In this document: piece by piece, positions 6,929-15,163 of the stretch
How positions within the stretch are numbered: the stretch's first letter is position 1
How the letters are laid out: the number at the start of each line of letters is the position of its first letter
NCBI GenBank assembly: GCA_013001465.1
Contig: JABDMM010000032.1
Coordinates: forward strand, 1-33,382
Length of the DNA stretch: 33,382 nt
Source of the DNA: Chitinophagales bacterium
Lineage (GTDB): Bacteria > Bacteroidota > Bacteroidia > Chitinophagales > JABDMM01
Direction: 5' to 3'
Notes under the pieces: model-generated
The model's database searches: none
Told to the model about the DNA's origin: nothing
The model's input: only the letters and a program-made list of their open reading frames with translations
Position numbers and translations under genes: made by a program

Positions 6929-8302
6929 TTAAAAACGAACAGTAGTATTTCGACCCGATGTAATATTAACTAATTGTGACTTTGTGAGATCCGCTTTTCG
7001 CTCCTTATTAGGTCTGAAGACGATCATATACTCACCAGGTTGAAGTGATAGCACTTCTTTATTTTCTATATCCTTGATCTCTGTTACTCTCTTTAAAAGC
7101 TCTCCATCAAATGCAAAAACACCAGCAATACCCTTTTCTCTCACAAGCACCGAAAGCATACCAGCTTCAGCAACTTCATACGTTCCGATCGACTGCTGTT
7201 CTAAATATTCCGACTTAAAATAAGTTCTCGGTAAAGTTAAAATCTCAAAGTCAAAATCTCCTTCAATATAATCCACATCACGTTTCATTTCCTGAGTAAA
7301 CATGAGATTAGGGGAGTTCGCTTCCCTGATCAAAGTTGGCACCGCGTCCTTCACAGAATTTGAATTAGCTATACTGAACTGTAAAGTACCCTTCGGCACA
7401 TCTACTGCGATAATATTGTGCTTTCCGGTTGCCAATTCAATATCAGACTTTATGATCGGCGGGTTTGTATGGACTTCCAAAAGATATCTCGCTGTAGGAT
7501 CAAGCCAGAGCGTATCAGGAACGATTCCTGGTAAGTATCCATGAACAAAATTGTATAGGATCTCTCTGGAGTAATGATCATATAACGTTATAGGAATATT
7601 GCTGATGGTTGGTTTTTTCTGCTTATCCAGCAGGTTTATCTGCACTGTTGTGCTCTTGATCGCTTGAGAGATCACCACATCTACAACATCATTGAAGGTC
7701 TCTTTGTCTTTAGCATCAAAATAAGGTCCGACACAATCAAAGTTCAATGCTTCGTTGAGTTCCAGATTTAATCCTATAATGAAAGGTCTTAGTGCAACCC
7801 TGTTCCTTTCAAGCATTTCTGCGGCTGCACATGGGTTTCCCTCACAATTCTCTTTGCCATCTGTAACCAAAATAATAGCATTTGTAGCTTTTTCATCCTT
7901 TGGGAAATCTGAAGCTGCAAGAAAAATGGAATGCGCTATTGGTGTATGACCCTGTGGTGTAAACAGATCCAGCTTTTCTCTTATGCCTTCAATATCCTTT
8001 TCTCCAAACCCGATCTCAAGTTTAGAGTCGTTGCAGTCATTCGCTGCTCTCGGCGACTGATGACCGAAAACTCTGACCCCAAACTCGACATGATCATTCT
8101 CTTTACCTAAACTATCGATCAAGTCGATGATCAGGTCCTTAGCGATCTCGAATTTGCTTTCTTCTCCCCACAATTCATTCATACTACCGGATCCATCAAT
8201 AACGAATAGTATCCTCGTTCTTTCAGAACGGTACTTCTTGACCTCCTGAGAAAAAGATATAAAGCTCGAGCTTATAAAGAATGCTATAAGTATTAATCTC
8301 AT
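6929..8302 (-). CDS. Exported VWA-domain protein, copy 3 of 3 (first transcribed)
   Basis: A 457-residue paralogue and the first of the trio in transcription order, starting 3 bp after gatA ends. It has a signal peptide (to about residue 19, FISFSQE), then a VWA domain with an intact MIDAS: D36-G-S38-G-S40, Thr in QGHTPIAHSI, and Asp in LVTDGKE. The four conserved cysteines are present (NDCND, ENCEGNPC, FDCVG). The fifth, C-terminal cysteine seen in copies 1 and 2 is missing. The C-terminal half has the same markers: STTVQINLLD, GKHNII, LTLPRTYFK, LQPGEYMIVF and SGRNTTVRF. Near-equal length with diverged sequence suggests an old tandem duplication with all copies kept under selection. Confidence 0.84.
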   Translation of the reverse strand: MRLILIAFFISSSFISFSQEVKKYRSERTRILFVIDGSGSMNELWGEESKFEIAKDLIIDLIDSLGKENDHVEFGVRVFGHQSPRAANDCNDSKLEIGFGEKDIEGIREKLDLFTPQGHTPIAHSIFLAASDFPKDEKATNAIILVTDGKENCEGNPCAAAEMLERNRVALRPFIIGLNLELNEALNFDCVGPYFDAKDKETFNDVVDVVISQAIKSTTVQINLLDKQKKPTISNIPITLYDHYSREILYNFVHGYLPGIVPDTLWLDPTARYLLEVHTNPPIIKSDIELATGKHNIIAVDVPKGTLQFSIANSNSVKDAVPTLIREANSPNLMFTQEMKRDVDYIEGDFDFEILTLPRTYFKSEYLEQQSIGTYEVAEAGMLSVLVREKGIAGVFAFDGELLKRVTEIKDIENKEVLSLQPGEYMIVFRPNKERKADLTKSQLVNITSGRNTTVRF

Positions 8303-8305
8303 CTT

Positions 8306-9709
8306 TTATTGCAGAATGTTCTTCAATTTCTGTCCAAACTCAAGAAGACTATTGTCTTGAAACTGGTTCGCATGAACTTGTAATGCAAAAGGCAAGCCAT
8401 TTTCAGTTTTAGACAAAGGAATTGAAATCGCCGGTAATCCGCACATATTTGCCAACACTGTATATTTATCAGACTGATAAACTTCGACCGGATCGACTTT
8501 TTCTCCTTTTGTAAATGCTGAATGATTACTTACCGGCATGATTAAATAATCATAATCGTTTAATATTTCTATCACTTCATCCACAAGTAATCTGCGTACT
8601 TTTTGGGCTTTCTTATAATAAGCTTCATAGTAACCGGCACTCAATATAAAGGAGCCTGTCATTATTCGTCTTTTGACTTCAGTTCCAAAACCAGCAGTTC
8701 GTGTCTCAGTATATAACTCATTGAGGTCATTTATATTATCAGGTCTAACACCATAATGTATTCCATCGTAACGCGACAAATTCGAGGAAGCCTCCGCCAT
8801 GGCGATGATGTAATATGAAGGGACCATATAATCAAACTGTTTCAGTATAGCTGACTCACATATAATTCCGTTATCGTTAAGAACTTTGTATGCCTGATCC
8901 ATTGCTTTTTTTGCCTGAGAACTCTCTCCCGAATGCCTGATGAACGCGACTTTTGATCCATTTTTGTTCAAAGATGAGAGGTAGGAATTGCAAACGGTAC
9001 TATCAAATTCATCTTTACCTTCAATAACAGAAAGCACTAAAGAAATATCTTCAGGATAGAGAGCCAGGATTCCAATTTGATCGAATGATGAAGCATATGC
9101 CAGCAAACCATACCTTGAAACCCTACCATAACTAGGTTTAAATCCCAGGACTCCACAAAAAGCTGCAGGTTGTCTAACCGATCCGCCCGTATCTGAAGCA
9201 ATCGCAACATGACAAAACCCTGCAGCAACAGAAGCTGCAGCTCCGCCTGATGATCCTCCGGCAACCTTGCTTAGGTCATTTGGATTTGAAACTGTTCCAT
9301 AAACGGAGTTCTCGTTCGAGGAACCCATGCCAAATTCATCACAATTTGTTGATCCTATAATAATAGCATCTTCAGCAAGGAGTCTTTCAACTGCTGTTGA
9401 TGAATAGATCGGTTTGAAATCCTTTAAAATAGCTGAAGAAGCAGTAACTGGATGGTCCTGATAGCAGATATTATCCTTTATTGAGATCACAGAGCCAAAC
9501 AGTTTTCCTAAAGAAGCACCACTTTTTAACTTCTGATCGATCTCTTGTGCCTTTAATATAGATTGATCTTCATAAAGATTAACAAAGGAATTGATAGATA
9601 CATCTTTTTCCTTTATCTCTGCAAATAATTGAATTACAGATGATTCTAAAGATGTGTCGTTGTTTAATAGTTGGTTTTGGAAAGATTTAATTGAGCACTC
9701 TCCGATCAA
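8306..9709 (-). CDS. gatA: Glutamyl/aspartyl-tRNA amidotransferase subunit A
   Basis: A 467-residue amidase-signature protein. As GatA of the GatCAB complex it releases ammonia from glutamine for conversion of Glu-tRNA(Gln) or Asp-tRNA(Asn) in the cytoplasm. The Ser-cisSer-Lys triad is visible: K78 in SIKDN, S153 in GGSSGGAAAS, and nucleophile S177 in DTGGSVRQPAAF, one residue off the S. aureus GatA numbering. TNCDEFGMGSSNE is also typical. The start is TTG 9709, overlapping the tatA stop as TTGA; no ATG lies before the conserved region. gatB and gatC are not in this window, so the complex is encoded at scattered sites. Other amidase-family enzymes are possible, but the GatA-specific motifs make that unlikely. 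Confidence 0.93.
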   Translation of the reverse strand: MIGECSIKSFQNQLLNNDTSLESSVIQLFAEIKEKDVSINSFVNLYEDQSILKAQEIDQKLKSGASLGKLFGSVISIKDNICYQDHPVTASSAILKDFKPIYSSTAVERLLAEDAIIIGSTNCDEFGMGSSNENSVYGTVSNPNDLSKVAGGSSGGAAASVAAGFCHVAIASDTGGSVRQPAAFCGVLGFKPSYGRVSRYGLLAYASSFDQIGILALYPEDISLVLSVIEGKDEFDSTVCNSYLSSLNKNGSKVAFIRHSGESSQAKKAMDQAYKVLNDNGIICESAILKQFDYMVPSYYIIAMAEASSNLSRYDGIHYGVRPDNINDLNELYTETRTAGFGTEVKRRIMTGSFILSAGYYEAYYKKAQKVRRLLVDEVIEILNDYDYLIMPVSNHSAFTKGEKVDPVEVYQSDKYTVLANMCGLPAISIPLSKTENGLPFALQVHANQFQDNSLLEFGQKLKNILQ

Positions 9710-9927
9710 TTTGCTTTCTTTTGGGGTTCGTCTTTATTCTCCTCCCCCTCCATTCCGTCTTCAATTTCTTTCTTTATAGTGGATTTAGCAGCATTAAACT
9801 CTCTAATTCCTTTACCTATCCCTTTCATGAGTTCAGGGATCTTTCTTCCTCCAAACAAAAGGATAATCGCAAAAACAATGATTGCAATTTCCCATCCTCC
9901 TGGTGTGAATAATAATACTTGATACAT
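9706..9927 (-). CDS. tatA: Sec-independent (twin-arginine) translocase subunit TatA
   Basis: A 73-residue TatA/TatE-type protein. A short N-terminal segment leads into a transmembrane helix (WEIAIIVFAIILLFGG), then the hinge and amphipathic helix (RKIPELMKGIGKGIREF) and a charged, disordered tail. TatA oligomers form the translocation element that passes folded proteins across the inner membrane together with TatC, which is not encoded here. The gene sits 37 bp after an EnvC-like gene and its stop overlaps the gatA TTG start by 4 bp. A TATTTTTG sequence lies on this strand 14-21 bases upstream of the ATG and could be a -7 element, but no matching -33 TTG is seen. Confidence 0.93.
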   Translation of the reverse strand: MYQVLLFTPGGWEIAIIVFAIILLFGGRKIPELMKGIGKGIREFNAAKSTIKKEIEDGMEGEENKDEPQKKAN

Positions 9928-9964
9928 TTCTTAGTTTTTACAAAAATAACACATTTAAATGCGA

Positions 9965-11236
9965 TTAATTGAAGGCAGCGAGCCAAAGTTCCGGGTTGAG
10001 TTTTAAAGTTCCTTTCCATATCTGAAGGTTTACTTTGGTCACCTTCTCATTTTCATCGGTAAAAGCCTTACCGATCGATCCTTTTGTTTTTACCTGGTCA
10101 CCCTTCTTTACGTTCACGGTCATTAGGTTTGAGTACACGGTGAAGTAGTCTCCGTGCTTTATTATGACTGAATTCTGCTCCGATGGCATATAGAAAACAC
10201 TGACTACTGTCCCATCAAAAATTGCATTGACATCAGCGCTCTCTTCTGTTTTAATTCCGATACCATTAGCATCTATAAAAACACCTTTTACTGTAGGATG
10301 TGGTTGCTTTCCGAACTTCTCGATAATATACCCCCGATCAACGGGCCAGGGAAGTTTACGTTTGTTGTTTGAAAAATTGTTTGACAATGCCTGTTCCTTG
10401 GGAGTCAGTGCAAGTGTCCCAGATGATTTCGATTTTTCTTTTTCTTTGGCAGCTTTCGCGGCTGCAGCTGCGGCTGCCCTCTCTCTTGCCAATCGGATCT
10501 CCTCTTCAATGATCTTCTGTATTCTTTTATTTAATGCCTCCGCATCCTGATTTTTTTGCGCTACTTTTTTCTTCAAACTCTCCTCGTCTTTTGAGAATTT
10601 CGTTATCATTTTATTCAACTCTCCTTTCTCTCTCTCTAATTGCTGCTTTTGTCCTTCCTGCAAAGCAAACAACTCAGCCTGTTCAGACTTTTTCTGTATC
10701 AACTCTTTCTCCTTCTCCGACAAGTCATTGATCGTTCTCCCTATCATGTCAGATTGTTGTTTCCTGAATGAGCTAAACTTCCTCAGGTAATTCAAGCGTT
10801 GGAATGCCTGATTAAAGCTTTCAGAAGAAAAAATAAATGTCATCGGATCAACCGTCTGATGATATTTATAAGTGTTGTAAACCATTCGTGCATAATCGCT
10901 TTTCAACTGTTTAATGTCCTCTTCAAGTGAAGTGATCAGATGATTCGTTTTATTGAGCTCCTTTTCTAAAGCACTCATTTGCGAAGTAATATTACTAAGC
11001 AGGCTAGCTCTGGACTTGATCTTGGCATTTAATGAATTCACAAGGGAGATATTCTCGATCTTCTGGTCTCTTGTTTTCTTGATAGACTCCTCGATCTGGA
11101 CGATCTCTTTCAGAATTTTATCATACTCGCTTTGTAGTTTCTTTTTCTGATTCTGAGCATTAAGAGTGCTAGCGGATATCAAACATAATATGATGACAAG
11201 CTTAACCGGTCTTTTTATAGCGGGCAGGAACCTCAA
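9965..11236 (-). CDS. EnvC-like murein hydrolase activator (degenerate M23/LytM protein)
   Basis: An exported coiled-coil protein with a C-terminal LytM/M23 domain. The open frame reaches back to 11371, but the signal peptide (KRPVKLVIILCLISASTLNAQ) starts far inside it. I place the start at TTG 11236 (MRFLPAIKRP), giving 423 residues and a 35-bp overlap with the preceding gene; this start is inferred. A long charged coiled coil with an Ala-rich stretch (RAAAAAAAKAAKEKE) links to the LytM domain. One metal-ligand His is kept (PHPTVKG), but the Asp of the usual GIDI is Gly (NGIGI) and the HxH motif reads NLQ. It is therefore probably an amidase activator like EnvC, not a peptidase, acting on periplasmic peptidoglycan during division. 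Confidence 0.82.
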   Translation of the reverse strand: MRFLPAIKRPVKLVIILCLISASTLNAQNQKKKLQSEYDKILKEIVQIEESIKKTRDQKIENISLVNSLNAKIKSRASLLSNITSQMSALEKELNKTNHLITSLEEDIKQLKSDYARMVYNTYKYHQTVDPMTFIFSSESFNQAFQRLNYLRKFSSFRKQQSDMIGRTINDLSEKEKELIQKKSEQAELFALQEGQKQQLEREKGELNKMITKFSKDEESLKKKVAQKNQDAEALNKRIQKIIEEEIRLARERAAAAAAAKAAKEKEKSKSSGTLALTPKEQALSNNFSNNKRKLPWPVDRGYIIEKFGKQPHPTVKGVFIDANGIGIKTEESADVNAIFDGTVVSVFYMPSEQNSVIIKHGDYFTVYSNLMTVNVKKGDQVKTKGSIGKAFTDENEKVTKVNLQIWKGTLKLNPELWLAAFN

Positions 11237-11966
11237 ATGGGAAACTGAGCTTCTTATCCAACTCAATTTTTGAGATTTCCATGTCGATAAAGATCTGCTG
11301 ATTTCCATTTTCAATTTCAATCTTTCTGGAGTGTGATAACAAATGCTTGTTGACCGTTTTGTAATTTCCAAACTTATAGATAAGTTGCTGATTCTCGAAC
11401 TTATGTTTTAAACGCATTTCATTGTATGTATAGTTTTTTGGATGGATCCAAAAATCGATATCGATCAACTTTTCAAACACTAAAACCTGATATTGATAGC
11501 TATCCACATCAACTTTTGCAATTTCTCTTCCCCGAAGTAAATTTGTACCGCTTAAAATGTTCTGCATCTCAGTAATGCTGGTCTGCATAGGGAAATACCT
11601 CGATAGATATGTTATCGGGTACTCGAGAAATTCTTTATTCAGACGGTCGATAATTTTAACGGAATCTTGTGTGATGAGCACCCTTCCTCCTTCAAGTCCT
11701 AAAAATCCGGTAAGGGAGAGCCAGATAATACTGTCCTTCTTCATTCGCACATTGGCTGTGAAAGCCTGACTTAACTTGCTATCAGAATAATCAAGTTTGA
11801 TCTTGGAAGAATACCACTCGTAGTGTAACTCCTTTTTCTCAATTTTTCCGCTAAGGGTTTTAGGAGAGATCTTTCGAACTTTTATAGCTTCCGTACTTTC
11901 TTTAGCAGATCTGCAGGAGCTGATCAGAACTATTAAAAGCAGAAGTAATTTAAAACTATTCTTCAT
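11202..11966 (-). CDS. DUF4292 family lipoprotein
   Basis: A 254-residue lipoprotein. The start is ATG 11966 (MKNSFKLLLLLIVLISSC); an upstream ATG six codons earlier would only add residues before the signal peptide. The lipobox ISSC places the lipid-bearing Cys near residue 18. The mature part is beta-rich, with MKKDSIIWLSLTGFLGLEGGRVLITQDSV, the type of motif I associate with DUF4292, a LolA/LolB-like family of Bacteroidota (recalled, not searched). A possible role is binding lipid or lipoprotein intermediates at the outer membrane. It overlaps the upstream TPR gene by 11 bp and the downstream EnvC-like gene by about 35 bp; I recall the TPR - DUF4292 - EnvC order as common in Bacteroidota. 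Confidence 0.78.
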   Translation of the reverse strand: MKNSFKLLLLLIVLISSCRSAKESTEAIKVRKISPKTLSGKIEKKELHYEWYSSKIKLDYSDSKLSQAFTANVRMKKDSIIWLSLTGFLGLEGGRVLITQDSVKIIDRLNKEFLEYPITYLSRYFPMQTSITEMQNILSGTNLLRGREIAKVDVDSYQYQVLVFEKLIDIDFWIHPKNYTYNEMRLKHKFENQQLIYKFGNYKTVNKHLLSHSRKIEIENGNQQIFIDMEISKIELDKKLSFPFEVPARYKKTG

Positions 11967-13698
11967 ACAGCTTTCTATCAGCAATTTTCTTGCCTAAAAT
12001 AGCTGATCCTGATCCTTTCTCCATTGCTTTCTGCCAATACTTAACCGCCTCATTGATCTCACCCAGCTTGAAAAGTATATCACCATAGTGTTCGAGCAAT
12101 ACAGGTCTCTCTTCTTCACTATTTTCAAGAGCCAGTTTTTGCCATTCTTTTGCTTCTTTGTATTCTTTTAATTTATATAAGATCCAAGCATAGGTATCTT
12201 GAAATGCGGCATTATTCTGATCGAGTTCATTAGCCTGGAAGGACATCTTTTTTGCAATATCGAGTCTGCTTTCCCTTAAAGACAGGTAGTAAGCATAGTT
12301 GTTTAGAACATAAGGATTGTTTGGATCGAGCTTTAAAGACTCCTCATAACAGCTATCTGAAGCTTCGTGATTTTTCAACTCATGATAAACATCTCCAAGA
12401 TTCGAATAAAATTGAGCTTTCAAACCCAGATTATCTACAGTGACCTTCATTCCCTTGCTAAAAGGCTTAATTGCTTCCTGATACTTTTTAAGCTGCTGAT
12501 ATGCAACTCCTTTGAACAGATATGGAAGTGGTTGTAGAGGAAACAATTCCATGGCTTCATTGCTTGTCTCAACCAGTTGCTCGTTCATTTTTAACTCAGA
12601 TTCTATGATCAGAATATTTTGCCACACTGTGAAAATGTCTTTAGTGTATCCCAATGATGCTCTGTAGGACAAAAGAGCCTTCTCAAGACGGTCGTCCATA
12701 TAGAATATATCACCTTGAATAGAATAGGATTTAGGATCTTCGGGATGAGCCTCTACTAACAATTCTCCAAGCTCGATCGCTTCTTCGATCTTTTCAGAAT
12801 CCTTCTCATAATTCTGAATATAGGTATAGAGAACCCTGACTTTCACATCAATATCGACAGAGGGATCCTTGAAGATCTTCCTGATATTGGCCATATATTT
12901 TTCCCGATCCCCTTCTCTTAGACTAAGATCTGCAATAGCGATTAGAGCATTGGCATTTTCGGGCTCAAGTATAAGGATCTTCTCATACAATTCTCTCGCT
13001 TTGGTAATATCTCCATTCACTTCGTACATTTCCGCCAAAACTCCTATATATTCTGCGGTGCCGGGGTTGGCATCTATCAATTTCTGTATTTCGGTAGCTG
13101 CTTTATCAATTTCATTCAACTGCAAGTACAACTTCTGCTTTTGATAAATAATATTGTCATCCAATCCTACCTTAGATTCTAAAATGTTGTAAACCTCTAT
13201 AGCTTCTTTAAACTGCTCATCCCTGATCAGAAAATATGCCCACTCAAAATGTAACTCGTACTCGTCGGGATACATTTCGATAACCTCCTCATATATTTCT
13301 GCAGCCTGCTTGAACTGACCGTCATATGCTAGCAGATCTGCATAAAGCATTCTGTACCACTTGTTGTCTGCCTGATCTTTTGCTGCCTCTTTAGCGAGGA
13401 TCAGAGCACGGGACGACTCACCATTGTTGAAATAAATTCTTGCTAATTCATATTTAGAATGGGCATTGTCCTTATCGAGCTGAAGAACCTCTTCAAAAAG
13501 CTTAATAGCTTCTTCGGTATCATCGATAAGTTTTGCCTTGTTGGCGTCAATAAAGAGTCTTGTGACCTGCACTTCGACAGACTTGTCTACTTTTTTCTTT
13601 GATTTGTCTCTGTCTATCGCTTCAACGGTTGAAACGATCGAGAACATGAGCAGAGTTAACAATAACTGCAGACAACTTCTTTTTAATAATTTGTTCAT
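11956..13698 (-). CDS. Exported tetratricopeptide-repeat protein
   Basis: A 580-residue protein with a signal peptide (MNKLLKRSCLQLLLTLLMFSIVSTVEA) followed by about a dozen TPR units covering nearly all of the mature chain. Examples are AIKLFEEVLQLDKDNAHSKY, AAEIYEEVIEMYPDEYELHF and ARELYEKILILEPENANALI, with the Ala/Gly/Tyr/Pro pattern of 34-residue helical hairpins. It probably scaffolds protein-protein contacts in the periplasm or at the inner face of the outer membrane. The ATG overlaps the upstream nucleotidyltransferase stop (TAATG), and the gene is followed by the DUF4292 and EnvC-like genes, so envelope or cell-wall assembly is the likely context. No enzymatic domain is seen. Confidence 0.85.
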   Translation of the reverse strand: MNKLLKRSCLQLLLTLLMFSIVSTVEAIDRDKSKKKVDKSVEVQVTRLFIDANKAKLIDDTEEAIKLFEEVLQLDKDNAHSKYELARIYFNNGESSRALILAKEAAKDQADNKWYRMLYADLLAYDGQFKQAAEIYEEVIEMYPDEYELHFEWAYFLIRDEQFKEAIEVYNILESKVGLDDNIIYQKQKLYLQLNEIDKAATEIQKLIDANPGTAEYIGVLAEMYEVNGDITKARELYEKILILEPENANALIAIADLSLREGDREKYMANIRKIFKDPSVDIDVKVRVLYTYIQNYEKDSEKIEEAIELGELLVEAHPEDPKSYSIQGDIFYMDDRLEKALLSYRASLGYTKDIFTVWQNILIIESELKMNEQLVETSNEAMELFPLQPLPYLFKGVAYQQLKKYQEAIKPFSKGMKVTVDNLGLKAQFYSNLGDVYHELKNHEASDSCYEESLKLDPNNPYVLNNYAYYLSLRESRLDIAKKMSFQANELDQNNAAFQDTYAWILYKLKEYKEAKEWQKLALENSEEERPVLLEHYGDILFKLGEINEAVKYWQKAMEKGSGSAILGKKIADRKLYEE

Positions 13699-14702
13699 TA
13701 ACCTATTATACTTGTAAAATCTCCTAAACTCAAATCTTCCACCTCTCCATCAACTATAACGTCACTACCTATCATTGAATTTTGCAAAACCTTGTTTTTA
13801 ATTACCGAGTTGCTTTGGATCAATGAATTCCTCACCACAGAAGATGATATGGAACTTCCACTATGAATAGAAACATGCGGACCCACAACAGAGTTCTCTA
13901 TTTTCACTCCTTTTCCTATGTAGCATGGTTTAATTATACAAGTATTGTTTATAATAGTTTCTTCGTCAATTAAGTTTTCCTTCGCATAATTTTCAAGGAT
14001 CCGTTGATTTGTGAACACGGTAGCATCCTTGTTTCCACAATCCAGCCATTCCACAACTTCGCCAGTTTTAAATAGCTTTCCCTTGTTCTTCATATTCTCA
14101 AGTGCTGTAGTAAGCTGATACTCACCTTTTTCTCGAATATCATTGTCAATTACATATTGCAGTTCCGACTTTAGGAATTCGCCGTCTGAGAAGTAATAAA
14201 TACCAATAATCGCAAGATCGGAAACGAAGGTTTCAGGTTTTTCGACAAAATCTGTGATCGTCTTAGCCTCATCTAGCTGAACAACACCAAAAGCAGACGG
14301 GTCATCGACCTTTTTAACCCAAATTATCCCATCTTGATTTTTGTCGATCTTAAAATCTGCCATGAACAATGTGTCTGCAAAGGCGATTACAGTATGTGAG
14401 TTTAGAAATTCTTCTCCGCATAAGATGGCATGTGCAGTCCCTAAAGGCTCATTCTGATAACGAATGTGGCCTTTGGCACCCATATTCTCCGCGATCTTGA
14501 TAAGCTCATTTTCTACCTCAGAACCAAAGTCCCCAACGATAAAACAAATATTTTCTACGTCTTCGGCACAAGACCGAACAATGTCTTCTACCAATCGCTG
14601 AACTATGGATTTGCCTGCAATTGGAATAAGTGGTTTGGGAATAGTCAGTGTGTGAGGTCTCAATCTTGAACCCCTTCCTGCCATTGGTATTACAATATTC
14701 AT
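13698..14702 (-). CDS. Sugar-phosphate nucleotidyltransferase with left-handed beta-helix tail
   Basis: A 334-residue NDP-sugar pyrophosphorylase. The N-terminus carries the nucleotide-binding signature GRGSRLRPHTLTIPKPLIPI (residues 9-28, with the key Arg and Lys), and the Rossmann-like domain continues through DGIIWVKKVDDPSAFGVV and FVEKPETF. The C-terminal 80 residues are hexapeptide-like repeats (IENSVVGPHVSIHSGSSI), as in RmlA-like and GlmU-like proteins. It makes an activated sugar from sugar-1-phosphate and NTP, and dTTP/glucose-1-phosphate or GTP/mannose-1-phosphate are both possible. Neighbouring dut and flippase genes suggest a polysaccharide or cell-surface pathway. Its stop overlaps the TPR start by one base. 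Confidence 0.86.
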   Translation of the reverse strand: MNIVIPMAGRGSRLRPHTLTIPKPLIPIAGKSIVQRLVEDIVRSCAEDVENICFIVGDFGSEVENELIKIAENMGAKGHIRYQNEPLGTAHAILCGEEFLNSHTVIAFADTLFMADFKIDKNQDGIIWVKKVDDPSAFGVVQLDEAKTITDFVEKPETFVSDLAIIGIYYFSDGEFLKSELQYVIDNDIREKGEYQLTTALENMKNKGKLFKTGEVVEWLDCGNKDATVFTNQRILENYAKENLIDEETIINNTCIIKPCYIGKGVKIENSVVGPHVSIHSGSSISSSVVRNSLIQSNSVIKNKVLQNSMIGSDVIVDGEVEDLSLGDFTSIIG

Positions 14703-14711
14703 ATTTTGATT

Positions 14712-15146
14712 TTATTGAATTCCGGTGTGACCGAATCCACCACTGCCTCTTTCGGATTCAGAGATTAGATCTACCGAAGAAATATTAGCTTGAACTACCG
14801 GTGCAACAACCATTTGCGCAATACGGTCACCGGATTCTATTTTATGAGTCTCTGCAGATAAATTGATGATGATCACCTTAACCTCACCTCTATAATCGGA
14901 ATCAATAGTTCCCGGACTGTTGAGCACACTTAAGCCTTGTTTCATAGCTAAACCACTTCGAGGCCTGATCTGAATCTCAAAACCTCTTGGTATCTCCAAA
15001 TATAAACCTGTTGGAATAAGAATCCTTTCCATTGGTTTTATCACCAATGAAGATTTAAGGTCAGCTCTGATGTCTAATCCTGATGAACCCGGAGTTGCAT
15101 ATTCGGGCAATGGGTTCGAAGATTTGTTTATGATTTTTATTTCCAT
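14712..15146 (-). CDS. dut: dUTP diphosphatase (dUTPase)
   Basis: A 144-residue trimeric dUTPase that hydrolyses dUTP to dUMP and pyrophosphate, keeping uracil out of DNA and supplying the dTMP precursor. All five motifs are visible: GSSGLDIRA; the IRPRSGLA phosphate-binding loop; the [11 protein letters not shown] uracil hairpin with the catalytic Asp; GDRIAQMVV; and the C-terminal arm [10 protein letters not shown] that closes over the substrate. The length is normal. It sits between a flippase (17 bp upstream) and the nucleotidyltransferase (9 bp downstream). Confidence 0.97.
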   Translation of the reverse strand: MEIKIINKSSNPLPEYATPGSSGLDIRADLKSSLVIKPMERILIPTGLYLEIPRGFEIQIRPRSGLAMKQGLSVLNSPGTIDSDYRGEVKVIIINLSAETHKIESGDRIAQMVVAPVVQANISSVDLISESERGSGGFGHTGIQ

Positions 15147-15163
15147 TTGAAGCGCAAATATAG

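Noticed and set aside
4180-8302. Trio as a MoxR/VWA or chelatase-like system
   Set aside because: There is no AAA+ MoxR ATPase next to the genes, and the proteins have signal peptides and disulfide-type cysteines, which fits an extracytoplasmic role better.
9941-9948. TATTTTTG on the minus strand before tatA as a promoter
   Set aside because: It matches the -7 consensus but has no TTG 17-23 bases upstream, and AT-rich DNA gives such matches by chance.
10227-10550. 107-residue plus-strand frame within the EnvC-like gene
   Set aside because: Its alanine run is the antisense reading of the Ala-rich stretch of the real coiled coil; the opposite strand has full family support.
11237-11371. In-frame N-terminal extension of the EnvC-like frame by 45 residues
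   Set aside because: It lies wholly inside the DUF4292 coding region and would place the signal peptide about 55 residues from the N-terminus. TTG 11236 gives a normal exported protein.
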